From Alphaproteobacteria bacterium (GTDB lineage Bacteria > Pseudomonadota > Alphaproteobacteria > Rhizobiales > JAKIUO01): a DNA stretch of 41,743 bases. The number at the start of each line of letters is the position of its first letter. Within the stretch, counting starts at the first letter, position 1. Below, piece by piece: positions 1-7,718 of this stretch. The notes below the pieces were generated by a model, which was not told the DNA's origin, ran no database searches, and saw only the letters and a list, made by a program, of their open reading frames with translations. The translations under genes were made by a program, and so were the position numbers. The DNA is taken from assembly GCA_024279115.1 (NCBI GenBank), contig JAJRRW010000011.1, forward strand, positions 1 through 41,743. Reading direction: 5' to 3'.

Positions 1-345
1 AATCGCCGTTTGCTGCGTCGCGTTGGTCGCCGTATTAGCCGCAGCCGCCGTGGCATTGGCATCAATCGCCGTCTGCTGCGTCGCGTTGGTCGCCGTATTG
101 GCGCTCGCCGCCGTGGCATTGGCATCAATAGCCGTTTGCTGTGTCACGTTGGTCGCCGTATTAGCCGCAGCCGCCGTGGCGTTCGCACCAATCGCCGTTT
201 GCTGCGTCGCGTTGGTCGCCGTATTAGCAGTAGCAGCCGTGGCATTGGCATCAATCGCCGTTTGCTGGGTCACGTTGGTCGCCGTATTAGCCGCAGCCGC
301 CGTGGCGTTCGCATCAATCGCCGTCTGCTGCGTCGCATTGGTTGC
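1..345. repeat. 63-bp tandem repeat array (about 5.5 copies in window)
   Basis: The same 63-bp unit recurs in exact register: the trinucleotide aat that ends each unit falls at 1, 64, 127, 190, 253 and 316. Copies differ by a few substitutions and never by an indel. On the minus strand each copy encodes one 21-residue stalk repeat. The array continues beyond the left edge. Confidence 0.95.
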
Positions 346-807
346 CGTATTGGCATCTACTTGCGTTTGCAGCGCGCCACCATCTGAGGCAATATTGCCA
401 TCTGCATCAGTTGTGACCAAGCCTTGAACTGCCCCCTGAGCAGCCGTGCTTGCACCGCCGGTCAAGCCCGAAAAAGTATGGGTACTGGACGGCGTGCCAA
501 AAATAATCTGGTCATCTCTTGTTGTCGTGGCGTCAATGCCAATGGCTGTCGCATTATCATGGGCCGCTGTGGCATTCGCTCCCAAAGCCGACGCCCCGTC
601 TCCACTGGCATCCGCCCCGTCTCCACACTCGATAGACAAGGCTCCCGCACCGCTAACACACGCCGCGGTGCCATCTGCATAAGCCCGTTCCCAGCCCGAA
701 ATCGAAGAAAACAGATATACAGAAAAAAACAAAGCCCTGTTCGACCGGAAGGGTATTATCAACCACGGCAATAACCGCGCATTCGCGATGTGCGTATGGC
801 TGCTCAT
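1..807 (-). CDS. Trimeric-autotransporter-like adhesin, N-terminal part (cut by window edge)
   Basis: A reading frame open from an ATG at 807 to the left edge (269 codons) encodes a secreted, low-complexity protein of the YadA/Hia-like class. Residues 1 to about 44 look like an extended signal peptide ending near ERAYA/DG. Next come head-type repeats (GDGASALGANATA and similar, the SxALGxNA motif of YadA heads) and a connector containing TFSGLTGGAS and LVTTDADGNIAS. The rest is a 21-residue repeat, consensus DANATAAAANTATNATQQTAI broken by Ala/Val, Asp/Gly and Ala/Thr swaps, as in coiled-coil stalks. An AAAAGGGA ribosome site lies 8 bases before the ATG. The C-terminal beta-barrel anchor should lie outside the window, so surface anchoring is inferred. 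The open frames on the plus strand here are artefacts of the 63-bp periodicity. Confidence 0.8.
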   Translation of the reverse strand, partial: MSSHTHIANARLLPWLIIPFRSNRALFFSVYLFSSISGWERAYADGTAACVSGAGALSIECGDGADASGDGASALGANATAAHDNATAIGIDATTTRDDQIIFGTPSSTHTFSGLTGGASTAAQGAVQGLVTTDADGNIASDGGALQTQVDANTATNATQQTAIDANATAAAANTATNVTQQTAIDANATAATANTATNATQQTAIGANATAAAANTATNVTQQTAIDANATAASANTATNATQQTAIDANATAAAANTATNATQQTAI

Positions 808-1056
808 TGATTGTTTCCCTTTTCATGCAATATCAATTCAAATATAATTTTTTTTAATATTCAGCCTACAAACGTTAAAATAATGTAAATAACTCATCGA
901 CTGGGCATAACCGCATTATCACGCGCTTTTGATCCTCTCATCCCCGCACGAAAGTACGAAATTTTCAGAATAAACAGAATATTTCCTTCCAATATCAGCA
1001 CCTTCCTTCCGGCACTGCCCCCCCCCTTTCCTGTCGGATCGACACATCACGCCCCC
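808..1056. other. AT-rich intergenic stretch upstream of the adhesin
   Basis: No plausible gene. Positions 838-900 are very AT-rich and should hold the minus-strand promoter of the adhesin, but no convincing -35/-10 pair stands out. A C-rich run lies at 1018-1027. Otherwise nothing is recognised. Confidence 0.4.
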
Positions 1057-1085
1057 TTGACAGACCAACTGGTCTGTTTTAGCAT
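1057..1085 (+). promoter_or_regulatory. Sigma-70-type promoter with a TetR-like operator in its spacer
   Basis: TTGACA (1057-1062) and TAGCAT (1080-1085) are separated by 17 bases. The spacer holds the inverted repeat CAGACCA-AC-TGGTCTG (1061-1076), with perfect 7-base arms. This layout resembles TetR-family operators of electrophile-response genes such as the NemR box. A bound repressor would block RNA polymerase. The start codon of the MAPEG gene is 30 bases downstream of the -10. The promoter is seen; the repressor family is inferred. Confidence 0.7.
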
Positions 1086-1114
1086 CTGTGACATAATAAC
1101 CAAAGGGGAAAAAC

Positions 1115-1513
1115 ATGACCTATCCAGTGATCACCGCCATCGCAGCAGGCATCATCATCAATCTGCAAATGATCCTGATGATGATTTGTGGCAAGAGCCG
1201 CTATAAACACAAGCAGGGCCTTGGAGACAGCGGCCAGCCCGAATTGCTGGCGCGCATCCGCTCTCATGGCAATCTGGCCGAGAATTCCGCCATCGTCCTG
1301 CTGATGCTTGGCCTGCTCGAAATGGCTGGCATCAACCAGATGATCATCATCGTCGCGGCCTCCGCATTTGTCATTGGTCGCCTCTTGCATCCCATCGGCC
1401 TGTTCAAAACACCCGGCACCAGCATCCCCCGGGCTGTGGGCGTCGCTGCAACAGGCATTGTTGGCATGACTGGTGGTCTTTATTTGATCTACACCGCCCT
1501 TGATAAGCTGTAG
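1115..1513 (+). CDS. MAPEG family membrane protein (YecN-like)
   Basis: This is a 132-residue integral membrane protein with about four hydrophobic helices (roughly residues 5-25, 55-72, 75-95 and 108-127). The segment RIRSHGNLAENSAIVLL matches the MAPEG hallmark (R-x-R-x-H-G-N-x-x-E). MAPEG proteins use or bind glutathione in membranes, and bacterial members are linked to detoxification of lipophilic electrophiles. A GGGGA ribosome site precedes the ATG. A soluble glutathione transferase follows 72 bases downstream, so the pair probably shares the upstream TetR-type promoter. The exact substrate is unknown. Confidence 0.85.
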   Translation: MTYPVITAIAAGIIINLQMILMMICGKSRYKHKQGLGDSGQPELLARIRSHGNLAENSAIVLLMLGLLEMAGINQMIIIVAASAFVIGRLLHPIGLFKTPGTSIPRAVGVAATGIVGMTGGLYLIYTALDKL

Positions 1514-1585
1514 GATATCCAAACATACCCATCGACCGGCATTTTCCATGCATCTCTTGCCAATATCTCTTGAAAGGCTCCAGAC

Positions 1586-2245
1586 ATGATTGATTTTTTC
1601 ACCGCCCCTACACCCAACGGTCACAAGATATCGATTGCGCTTGAAGAGATGCAATTGCCCTACGAGCTTCGTGAGATCAATTTCGATCAAGAGGACCAGA
1701 AAAAACCGGACTATGTGAAATTTAGTCCAAACGGCAGAATCCCTACCATTATTGATCGCGACGAGGGGGATTTCGCCGTATTTGAATCCGGGGCAATTCT
1801 CATTTATCTGGCGGAAAAAACCGGACAATTCATGCCATCTGACATTAAAGGCCGTTCCTTGGTCATGCAATGGCTGATGCTGCAAATGGCGGGCGTTGGT
1901 CCAATGATGGGACAGGCCTTTGTCTTTCTCAACTATTTTCCCGAGAAAATTCCCTCTGTGATCGATCGCTACAAGAACGAAAGCGCCCGCCTGCTCGGCG
2001 TCCTCGACAAGCGCCTGGGAGAAGCCGAATACTTGGCCGGGGACTATTCCATTGCCGATATGGCCACCTACCCATGGGCAGCGCGCTTTGACATGCTTGG
2101 TCTTGATGGACAAGGCCTGCCCAACCTGTTGCGCTGGCTGGATCTGGTGGGAGATCGCCCGGCGGTCGAGACTGGCATGGAATTGCCACCAATGATCAGT
2201 GCGGACGAACGCATCGAACGCGCCAAGAAAATGCTGGTGAAATAA
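1586..2245 (+). CDS. Glutathione S-transferase family protein (YfcG/Nu-class-like)
   Basis: A 219-residue soluble protein with an N-terminal thioredoxin-fold GST domain (about 1-85) and an all-helical C-terminal domain (about 90-210). The start [20 protein letters not shown], the motif SPNGRIPTI and the [14 protein letters not shown] stretch closely follow E. coli YfcG, a Nu-class GST with disulfide-bond oxidoreductase activity; its key Thr and Asn fall in the APTPNG turn. Later motifs LGPMMGQ-like (VGPMMGQ) and [11 protein letters not shown] also fit. An AAAGG ribosome site precedes the ATG. It follows the MAPEG gene in the same direction, which supports a joint role in thiol-dependent detoxification. 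Confidence 0.9.
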   Translation: MIDFFTAPTPNGHKISIALEEMQLPYELREINFDQEDQKKPDYVKFSPNGRIPTIIDRDEGDFAVFESGAILIYLAEKTGQFMPSDIKGRSLVMQWLMLQMAGVGPMMGQAFVFLNYFPEKIPSVIDRYKNESARLLGVLDKRLGEAEYLAGDYSIADMATYPWAARFDMLGLDGQGLPNLLRWLDLVGDRPAVETGMELPPMISADERIERAKKMLVK

Positions 2246-2281
2246 ATGCCATCGGCCAGTCGGAGCAACGTTTGCCACGCG

Positions 2282-2560
2282 CTATGGCAAGCGCTCAAGC
2301 TCTTTGTCGATCATGCGTTTTTGCCAATCTCGCGTAGAGAATTGGGAAAATACCAGAATGAAATGCAATAATAGCCCAAGCCCCCATCCCCCCAGGGGAT
2401 AGATAAACCAGTACTCGCCTGGGGACGTGCTTAAATTGATCGCGATGAGCAGGACATTCACAAGCAGATAAATCCCTGCATGAATGTAAAAACCGATCTT
2501 TGCTTCGACCCGCGCGCGCGCTATCTTGTATTTTTGCTGCTTATCCATGTCTTGCACCAT
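2282..2560 (-). CDS. 2TM-domain protein
   Basis: A 92-residue protein of the 2TM domain type. It has a charged N-terminus with KIARARVEAKIGFYIHAGIY, two membrane helices (about residues 25-45 and 55-75) and a basic C-terminal tail. The function of the family is unknown. The ATG lies 3 bases after the TAG of ilvA, so translation is probably coupled. A second in-frame ATG at 2548, with GGTG six bases upstream, is an equally reasonable start and would give 88 residues. Confidence 0.75.
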   Translation of the reverse strand: MVQDMDKQQKYKIARARVEAKIGFYIHAGIYLLVNVLLIAINLSTSPGEYWFIYPLGGWGLGLLLHFILVFSQFSTRDWQKRMIDKELERLP

Positions 2561-2563
2561 AGC

Positions 2564-3838
2564 CTAAATAATGAAACTGGCAATCAGATCATCGTCGGTG
2601 ATGTCTTCAAAATGGATACCCGCTTTGTTCATATTTTTGGTCAACACCGCAAAATTCTTGGCGTCTTTGGTTTCCACACCCAGCAAGATGGAGCCAAAAT
2701 TGCGCGCCGATTTTTTCAAATATTCAAAGCGGGCCACATCATCATCTGGTCCAAACAGGGCCAGAAAGTCGCGCAGCGCCCCCGGGCGCTGTGGTAGTCT
2801 GATGATATAATATTTCTTGCGCCCCGCCGCTTTCATGGCGCGTTCTTTCACCTCTGGCAGACGTTCAAAATCGAAATTGCCACCCGATGTCACGCAGACA
2901 ATTTTTTTGCCCTTAAGCTCACTGGCGGGAAGCGATCGCAAGGCCTCGATGGCCAGCGCCCCGGCGGGCTCCAGCACGATCCCCTCATGATTGAGCATCA
3001 AGATGATGGTTTCGCAAAGCTTGTCTTCTGACACCAGTACGACTTTTTTCGGATCAACCTTTTTAAGGCGTTTAAAATTGACCGCGCCCACCCGCGCCAC
3101 GGCGGCGCCATCGACAAAATTGTCGACCTGATCGAGCTGAACCCGCTTGCCAGCCTCCAGCGAGCGTTTTAAACTTGGTGCACCTGCTGGCTCCACATAA
3201 AGCAGTTTGGTGCCGGGAGACACTTCCGCAAAGACCTGGCTGACCCCCGCCGACAAGCCGCCACCGCCCACCGGCATGATCAGCAGATCAATCGCGCCAC
3301 CGCTCTTGGTGGCCTGCGACGCCATTTCAACCCCGACACTGGCCTGACCTTCAATAATATCGGCGTGATCAAAGGGCGGCACCAGCATCGCTCCGGTGTC
3401 TTTGGCAAAAGCAATCGCCGCTTTGTTGCTTTCATCAAAAATATCGCCAATCAGTTCAATCCGCACGCGCTCGCCGCCAAAAATACGGGTCTTGTCTATT
3501 TTTTGCTGTGGCGTTGTCACTGGCATGAAGATGACGCCCTCGACGCCAAATAGCTGACAGGCATAGGCAAAGCCCTGAGCATGATTGCCAGCCGAGGAGC
3601 ATACAAATTTACTATTGTCCGGGTTGGCCAGCATGGCCTTGCGGAAAAAATTGTAGGCTCCGCGCAATTTATAGCTGCGAACGGGTCCCAGATCTTCACG
3701 CTTTAGATAAATCTGTGCGCCATAGCGGTCGCTCAAATTGGCATTATACTGCAAAGCTGTTGCCTCGAAGACGTCGCGAAGGGCACTGGTCGCCGTTTCC
3801 ACACCGGCCAGATAGCTTGATTTTTTTGGTTTGCTCAT
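2564..3838 (-). CDS. ilvA: Threonine ammonia-lyase (threonine dehydratase)
   Basis: A 424-residue PLP enzyme of the IlvA type that deaminates threonine to 2-oxobutanoate, the first step towards isoleucine. The PLP lysine is in RSYKLRGAYN (Lys57). The substrate loop SSAGNHAQG and the phosphate-binding GGGGLSAG follow in the expected order. After about residue 340 a single ACT-like regulatory domain begins with YYIIRLPQRPGALRDF, the short form of about 420 residues also seen in Bacillus and Corynebacterium rather than the 514-residue E. coli form. Feedback control by isoleucine through this domain is likely from family knowledge. It is followed by the 2TM gene with almost no gap. Confidence 0.95.
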   Translation of the reverse strand: MSKPKKSSYLAGVETATSALRDVFEATALQYNANLSDRYGAQIYLKREDLGPVRSYKLRGAYNFFRKAMLANPDNSKFVCSSAGNHAQGFAYACQLFGVEGVIFMPVTTPQQKIDKTRIFGGERVRIELIGDIFDESNKAAIAFAKDTGAMLVPPFDHADIIEGQASVGVEMASQATKSGGAIDLLIMPVGGGGLSAGVSQVFAEVSPGTKLLYVEPAGAPSLKRSLEAGKRVQLDQVDNFVDGAAVARVGAVNFKRLKKVDPKKVVLVSEDKLCETIILMLNHEGIVLEPAGALAIEALRSLPASELKGKKIVCVTSGGNFDFERLPEVKERAMKAAGRKKYYIIRLPQRPGALRDFLALFGPDDDVARFEYLKKSARNFGSILLGVETKDAKNFAVLTKNMNKAGIHFEDITDDDLIASFII

Positions 3839-3901
3839 GGCAAAACTTATCGCGCCAAATCCACATGGATTGCAAGCGGTTTATAGCCTTTGAGAGTCCT
3901 G

Positions 3902-3966
3902 TTCAAACCTCATTGCTTGATTTTATTGCGTTTTTTCCGGTTCAGAATCAAGCAATGAGTTTTGAA
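3902..3966. repeat. Inverted repeat, 21-bp arms (extragenic hairpin)
   Basis: TTCAAACCTCATTGCTTGATT (3902-3922) faces its reverse complement at 3946-3966 with one mismatch and a 23-base loop. It lies just after the GNAT stop codon and upstream of ilvA. No U-run follows on either strand, so it is not a textbook terminator. It may still protect the 3' end of the rluD-GNAT message. Confidence 0.8.
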
Positions 3967-3973
3967 TTGGGCT

Positions 3974-4453
3974 CTAAGGCAGGGTCTTTTGCCAGAACTG
4001 CGCCACACCCGTCGCTGCATCGAGAATATACGGGGCAAAACCGTTGCGTGCATAGACTTTGCGGGCTGGTTCGTTACCGCTCAAAACCTCAAGGGTGAGC
4101 TTCACACATCCACGCGCAATGGCTTCTTGTTGTGCTGCCTCAAGCAGCTCGTCCGCAATATTGCGGCCGCGATATTCAGCGCTGACGATGACATCATGAA
4201 TATTGAGCAAGGGCTGGCAGGCAAAGGTCGAAAAGCCCTCCATACAGGTCAACAGACCAGCGGGCTTGCCATCAACATGGGCGATAAAACTCACGCAATG
4301 GTCTCGGGCAGCAAGCGCCGCTGGTAAATCTGCCTTGATCTGCGCGCTCAAATCTTTGCCGCCCCCCATCGGGTCCAGGGCATATTGGCTCATCAAACAG
4401 ATGAAATCAGCGGCCTGTGCGTGGTCATTGAGGTCTGCTTTGAGAATGTTCAT
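3974..4453 (-). CDS. GNAT family N-acetyltransferase
   Basis: A 159-residue single-domain acetyltransferase. The acetyl-CoA pyrophosphate loop is the R-G-R-N-I-A stretch in VSAEYRGRNIADELLEAA (motif A). The later KLTLEVLSGNEPARKVYARNGF is the usual beta5-alpha4 region with the conserved N-x-x-A-x-x-x-Y. The substrate cannot be read from sequence. Its start is 11 bases after the rluD stop, so the two genes form an operon. Confidence 0.85.
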   Translation of the reverse strand: MNILKADLNDHAQAADFICLMSQYALDPMGGGKDLSAQIKADLPAALAARDHCVSFIAHVDGKPAGLLTCMEGFSTFACQPLLNIHDVIVSAEYRGRNIADELLEAAQQEAIARGCVKLTLEVLSGNEPARKVYARNGFAPYILDAATGVAQFWQKTLP

Positions 4454-4464
4454 ATCTCTCCCGC

Positions 4465-5481
4465 CTATTCCAGCTCATCGAGTAAAGCCTGCAGCTTTTT
4501 TGGTAGCGCACTATTGAAACTTATCTCTTCACCCGTTATCGGGTGCGCGAAGCCAAGTTCCGAGGCGTGCAGGGCCTGGCGATTGAGGTTTTGCAGCGCT
4601 TGTTGCGCCTGTTCCGGCAGGTTGCGAGCGCTGGCTTTGTAGCCAGCTCCATAGGCATCATCGCCGAGTAGCGGGTGATGGATATGAGCCAGATGAACCC
4701 TGATTTGATGGGTGCGGCCAGTTTCCAGCTTACAGCGCACAAGGCCCACGCGCACCATGCCGTCCGTATCGAAATAGGTCTCTAACAGCTCATAATGGGT
4801 GATGGCGAATTTGCCCTGGCCCGCGTTAAATTTCGCCTCGGGAACAACGGCTATCTTCAGACGGTTCTTGGTTGAACGAGCCAGCGGCACATTGATCGTG
4901 CCATGCTTGCGGGCTGGCGCTCCCCATATCAGCGCCAGATAGGCGCGCGTCAGGGGACCAGTGCGGCCATGATCGGCAAATTGCGCCGACAATCCTTTGT
5001 GGGCGGCATCGCTTTTGGCCACCACCAGCAGGCCGCTGGTATCTTTATCAATGCGGTGCACAATGCCCGGGCGGCGCACCCCGCCAATGCCCGACAGGCT
5101 GTCGCCGCAATGATGCAACAAGGCATTGACCAGCGTGCCATCCCAATTGCCAGCGGCGGGATGTACCACCATGCCAGCTGGTTTATCGACAACAATCAGA
5201 TGCTCATCCTCATAGATCACATCAAGCGGAATATTTTCAGGCTGCGGCAACGGATCTTCGAGGGCGGGAATGCTTAACTCAAACTGCTGGCCGCATTTGA
5301 CCCGGTGGTTCGGCTCCTCTATCGTGGTGCCTTTGAAGCATACCTGGCCGTCCTTGATCAGCATTTTCAAACGCGAGCGGCTTAGCCCATCGATTTGTGC
5401 CGCAAGGAATTGATCAAGACGCTTGTTTTCATCCTCGGCCTCAACGGTCAGGACATGTTTTTGGCTAGAGGACGAACTCAT
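4465..5481 (-). CDS. rluD: RluA-family 23S rRNA pseudouridine synthase (RluD-like)
   Basis: A 338-residue RNA-modifying enzyme. An N-terminal S4-like RNA-binding domain (KRLDQFLAAQIDGLSRSRLKMLI, about residues 17-80) is followed by the catalytic domain. The active-site Asp sits in VHRIDKDTSGLLVVAKSD, and the RTHQIRVHLAHIHHPLLGD motif is present. By homology it makes pseudouridines in helix 69 of 23S rRNA, although other RluA-family targets are possible. The start was set at 5481: GGAG lies five bases upstream, whereas the open frame further upstream is antisense to the neighbouring gene. That ATG shares a CATATG with the divergent gene's start. Confidence 0.92.
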   Translation of the reverse strand: MSSSSSQKHVLTVEAEDENKRLDQFLAAQIDGLSRSRLKMLIKDGQVCFKGTTIEEPNHRVKCGQQFELSIPALEDPLPQPENIPLDVIYEDEHLIVVDKPAGMVVHPAAGNWDGTLVNALLHHCGDSLSGIGGVRRPGIVHRIDKDTSGLLVVAKSDAAHKGLSAQFADHGRTGPLTRAYLALIWGAPARKHGTINVPLARSTKNRLKIAVVPEAKFNAGQGKFAITHYELLETYFDTDGMVRVGLVRCKLETGRTHQIRVHLAHIHHPLLGDDAYGAGYKASARNLPEQAQQALQNLNRQALHASELGFAHPITGEEISFNSALPKKLQALLDELE

Positions 5482-5484
5482 ATG
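5479..5484. promoter_or_regulatory. Shared CATATG: back-to-back start codons
   Basis: The palindrome CATATG supplies the ATG of rluD on the minus strand (5481-5479) and the ATG of the DUF6476-like gene on the plus strand (5482-5484). Each gene's ribosome site (GGAG on minus, AGAGGA at 5467-5472 on plus) lies inside the other gene's coding sequence, so both promoters must too. Confidence 0.8.
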
Positions 5485-5931
5485 AACTCCATTGACGACC
5501 CGGTTAAGGACGAAATCGACGACGATAACACCCCTATTCCGGGTACCGTTTTTAACAAACGCCAAGCACGTATGTTGAAATATCTGGTTATTACCATGGG
5601 CCTGATGCTGATCTTTGGTTTTGCCCTGTTGGTTGGTATCATTGCCTACCGCGCCTCGCAACCCGCTAAACCTCTCATCCCCATGGTGCCAGCCGGCGTC
5701 AGCGCCCCAACGGTCAAAATTTTGACACCGACCAACCCGTTGGAGCCAGCTGTCGAAGCTAAAACCATCCAGGCAATCATCCCAAAGGGCGCCAGTTATC
5801 TTGACAGCACCATTGAGGGACGCCGCCTGATCATAACCTTGAAAACCAAAGACAAGGGCCTGCAACTCTTGTTAATTGATCTCAAAAACTGGCAGATTGT
5901 CGGACAGGCATCCCTTACTCCGGGAAAATAG
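5482..5931 (+). CDS. Single-pass membrane protein, DUF6476-like
   Basis: A 149-residue protein with an acidic N-terminus (SIDDPVKDEIDDDN), one strong membrane helix (about residues 33-54, LVITMGLMLIFGFALLVGII) and a periplasmic C-terminal domain of about 90 residues containing GRRLIITLKTK and LLLIDLKNWQIVG. It resembles the small DUF6476 proteins that sit beside rluD in many alphaproteobacteria; the function is unknown. AGAGGA lies nine bases before the ATG. An upstream in-frame ATG at 5395 would overlap rluD by 87 bases and is less likely. Confidence 0.8.
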   Translation: MNSIDDPVKDEIDDDNTPIPGTVFNKRQARMLKYLVITMGLMLIFGFALLVGIIAYRASQPAKPLIPMVPAGVSAPTVKILTPTNPLEPAVEAKTIQAIIPKGASYLDSTIEGRRLIITLKTKDKGLQLLLIDLKNWQIVGQASLTPGK

Positions 5932-5983
5932 CAATTCTGGTGCTCTGCATTTGTGTTATCTATTGAAGCGCTTGGGGAGCATT

Positions 5984-6847
5984 TCAAACGAAGGCGAAAT
6001 CAGCCCGTTCAAACTCACCGGCATATTCAAGCTCAATGGCACCGGTCATCATGATATGATCATCGCTTTGGCGCCACTCCATCGCCAAGGCACCGCCGGG
6101 CAGATTGACCGCAATGGCCCGATTGGTGAGCTTGCGGCGCACCGCGCACACCACCGTTGCGCAGGCCGCCGTCCCGCAGGCTTTGGTCAGCCCCGCGCCC
6201 CGCTCCCAGACACGGATCGTCACCTCCTCCTCGCTCTCCACCTTGGCGAGGGTAATATTGGCCTGCTCTGGAAACAAAAAGTGATTTTCAAGGAACGGTC
6301 CAAGCGTGGCCAGGTCATGAGCGTCCAGATCCTCAACCCAGAAAATGCAATGAGGATTGCCCACATTGACCACACACGGGCTGTGCAGCACCGGATTATC
6401 AATGGGACCTAATTGCAATTCGATACGGCTGGTATCATAAAATTCTTCCGACAGGGGAATTTGCTCCCATCCCAAACGCGGCACTCCCATATCGACGCTG
6501 ACATCGCCGCCATCGCGAACGGTCGCGCCAAGCAGTCCGGCATTGGTTTCGATCACCGAACCGGGCCGCCCCAGTTCCGCTTGCAACAAATAGCCAACAC
6601 AGCGCGTGGCGTTACCGCACGCATCCACCTCCCCACCTTGGCTATTATAGATGCGCATGAAAATATCGGCCCGCTTTGACACCTCGAGCACGATCAACTG
6701 GTCACAGCCTATGCCGGTCTGGCGATTGGCGAGTTCGCGCACCTGCTTTACTGCGAACGAAAGTTGCAGCGTGCGATTGTCAATGATGATGAAATCATTG
6801 CCAAGGCCATTCATTTTCAAAAAAGGTATGGGGCTGTTTTGGGTCAT
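5984..6847 (-). CDS. dapF: Diaminopimelate epimerase
   Basis: A 287-residue PLP-independent epimerase that interconverts LL- and meso-diaminopimelate for lysine and peptidoglycan synthesis. Both catalytic cysteines are visible, in EVDACGNATRC (Cys77) and in LTKACGTAACA (about residue 232), one in each pseudo-symmetric half. Other family motifs are KMNGLGNDF at the N-terminus and NVGNPHCIFWVED. The length is standard. It stands alone, convergent with the DUF6476-like gene across a 52-base gap. Confidence 0.96.
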   Translation of the reverse strand: MTQNSPIPFLKMNGLGNDFIIIDNRTLQLSFAVKQVRELANRQTGIGCDQLIVLEVSKRADIFMRIYNSQGGEVDACGNATRCVGYLLQAELGRPGSVIETNAGLLGATVRDGGDVSVDMGVPRLGWEQIPLSEEFYDTSRIELQLGPIDNPVLHSPCVVNVGNPHCIFWVEDLDAHDLATLGPFLENHFLFPEQANITLAKVESEEEVTIRVWERGAGLTKACGTAACATVVCAVRRKLTNRAIAVNLPGGALAMEWRQSDDHIMMTGAIELEYAGEFERADFAFV

Positions 6848-6915
6848 GGGGCTACTGATAGGCCTTCAATTGAATGGATGCAATAAGCATCAAGCCGATA
6901 CCAATGCCCTGCTCC

Positions 6916-7596
6916 CTATTTATCCCAAAGTTCGACAGGCTTGCCTTGCTCGCGCAATTTATCGCCTTTTTCCTGTACAAAGCGCTGAAAGCTGATTTCT
7001 TCGCTGCGATCAGAGCTCATATATTCGAACATGGCGACAAAATGGAAGGGGTTTAAATAGCCGGGCATACGGATGACTTCCGCCTGGCGCCCGGTTTTAC
7101 CAAGGCTTCTAACGGGATCCTTGGGGAAAAAATTCATGGTCGGTGTGAAATTGATCCCCCAGCGACTGGCCAGTTCGCGTTCGCCCATTTCCTTGCCGTC
7201 AAAATCGGTGACCTTGCGCGGTCCCCACAGATCAAGCTGCAAGATGTTGAAATTGGCTTTGATATATTTGCGGATGGCTGGCTGGGCGAAATTCACGCGG
7301 TGCAATTCCCGGCAATAAGGACAGCCCCTTTGCTCCCACACAATGGCAAAATGCTTGCCCGCATCAGCCGCTTCCTTGATGTCATCGCGCAAATCAAGAA
7401 AACTTTGCACAAACCAGTCCTGATGATAGAGCCCGTCTTCGCCGATTGTATAACCCTTGTTTTTTGCGCTCGCAGACGGGTCTTTTGCGCTCGCAGGTGA
7501 GGGGGCCGCGCTGGCAATTTCGCTGGCAAGTCCAAAGGCCGTAACACCTCCCACAGCACTCAAACCACCAAGTAATGTTCGCCTTGTGAGGGTCAT
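6916..7596 (-). CDS. Tat-exported thioredoxin-like protein (SoxW-like)
   Basis: A 226-residue protein with a twin-arginine signal (MTLTRRTLLGG, cleavage probably near ASA-AP), an Ala/Ser/Lys-rich linker with a short internal duplication (PSASAK twice) and a thioredoxin fold. The redox motif is CPYC in WEQRGCPYCRELH, and the cis-proline region is INFTPTMNFF. SoxW-type proteins reduce periplasmic disulfides, but no sox genes are nearby, so the partner is unknown. The start at 7596 has AAGGAG seven bases upstream and puts the RR motif at the N-terminus; the longer frame up to 7638 is not supported. Confidence 0.85.
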   Translation of the reverse strand: MTLTRRTLLGGLSAVGGVTAFGLASEIASAAPSPASAKDPSASAKNKGYTIGEDGLYHQDWFVQSFLDLRDDIKEAADAGKHFAIVWEQRGCPYCRELHRVNFAQPAIRKYIKANFNILQLDLWGPRKVTDFDGKEMGERELASRWGINFTPTMNFFPKDPVRSLGKTGRQAEVIRMPGYLNPFHFVAMFEYMSSDRSEEISFQRFVQEKGDKLREQGKPVELWDK

Positions 7597-7718
7597 CTTT
7601 GCGTCTCCTTCGCGGTTGCGTGAGTACTGGCTTGCCATCCCTCACCCAGTATAACACAAAATGCCCGGCAAACTGACACGATGATGTGAACAATAAGCGC
7701 AGTGCGGCGCTCAATCCC

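Noticed and set aside
1-345. CRISPR array
   Set aside because: The whole 63-bp unit is conserved; there are no unique spacers, and it encodes a 21-residue protein repeat.
10-427. Two long plus-strand open frames over the 63-bp repeats (Arg-rich and Ala/Val-rich)
   Set aside because: A 63-bp repeat with no stop in one frame keeps several frames open. Only the minus-strand frame has a signal peptide, a ribosome site and adhesin-like sequence.
1079-2278. Long minus-strand frame opposite the MAPEG and GST genes
   Set aside because: It is antisense to two recognisable genes and its product has no family features.
5482-5865. N-terminal extension of rluD to 5865
   Set aside because: The extension is antisense to the DUF6476-like gene; the S4 domain begins right after the ATG at 5481, which has GGAG upstream.
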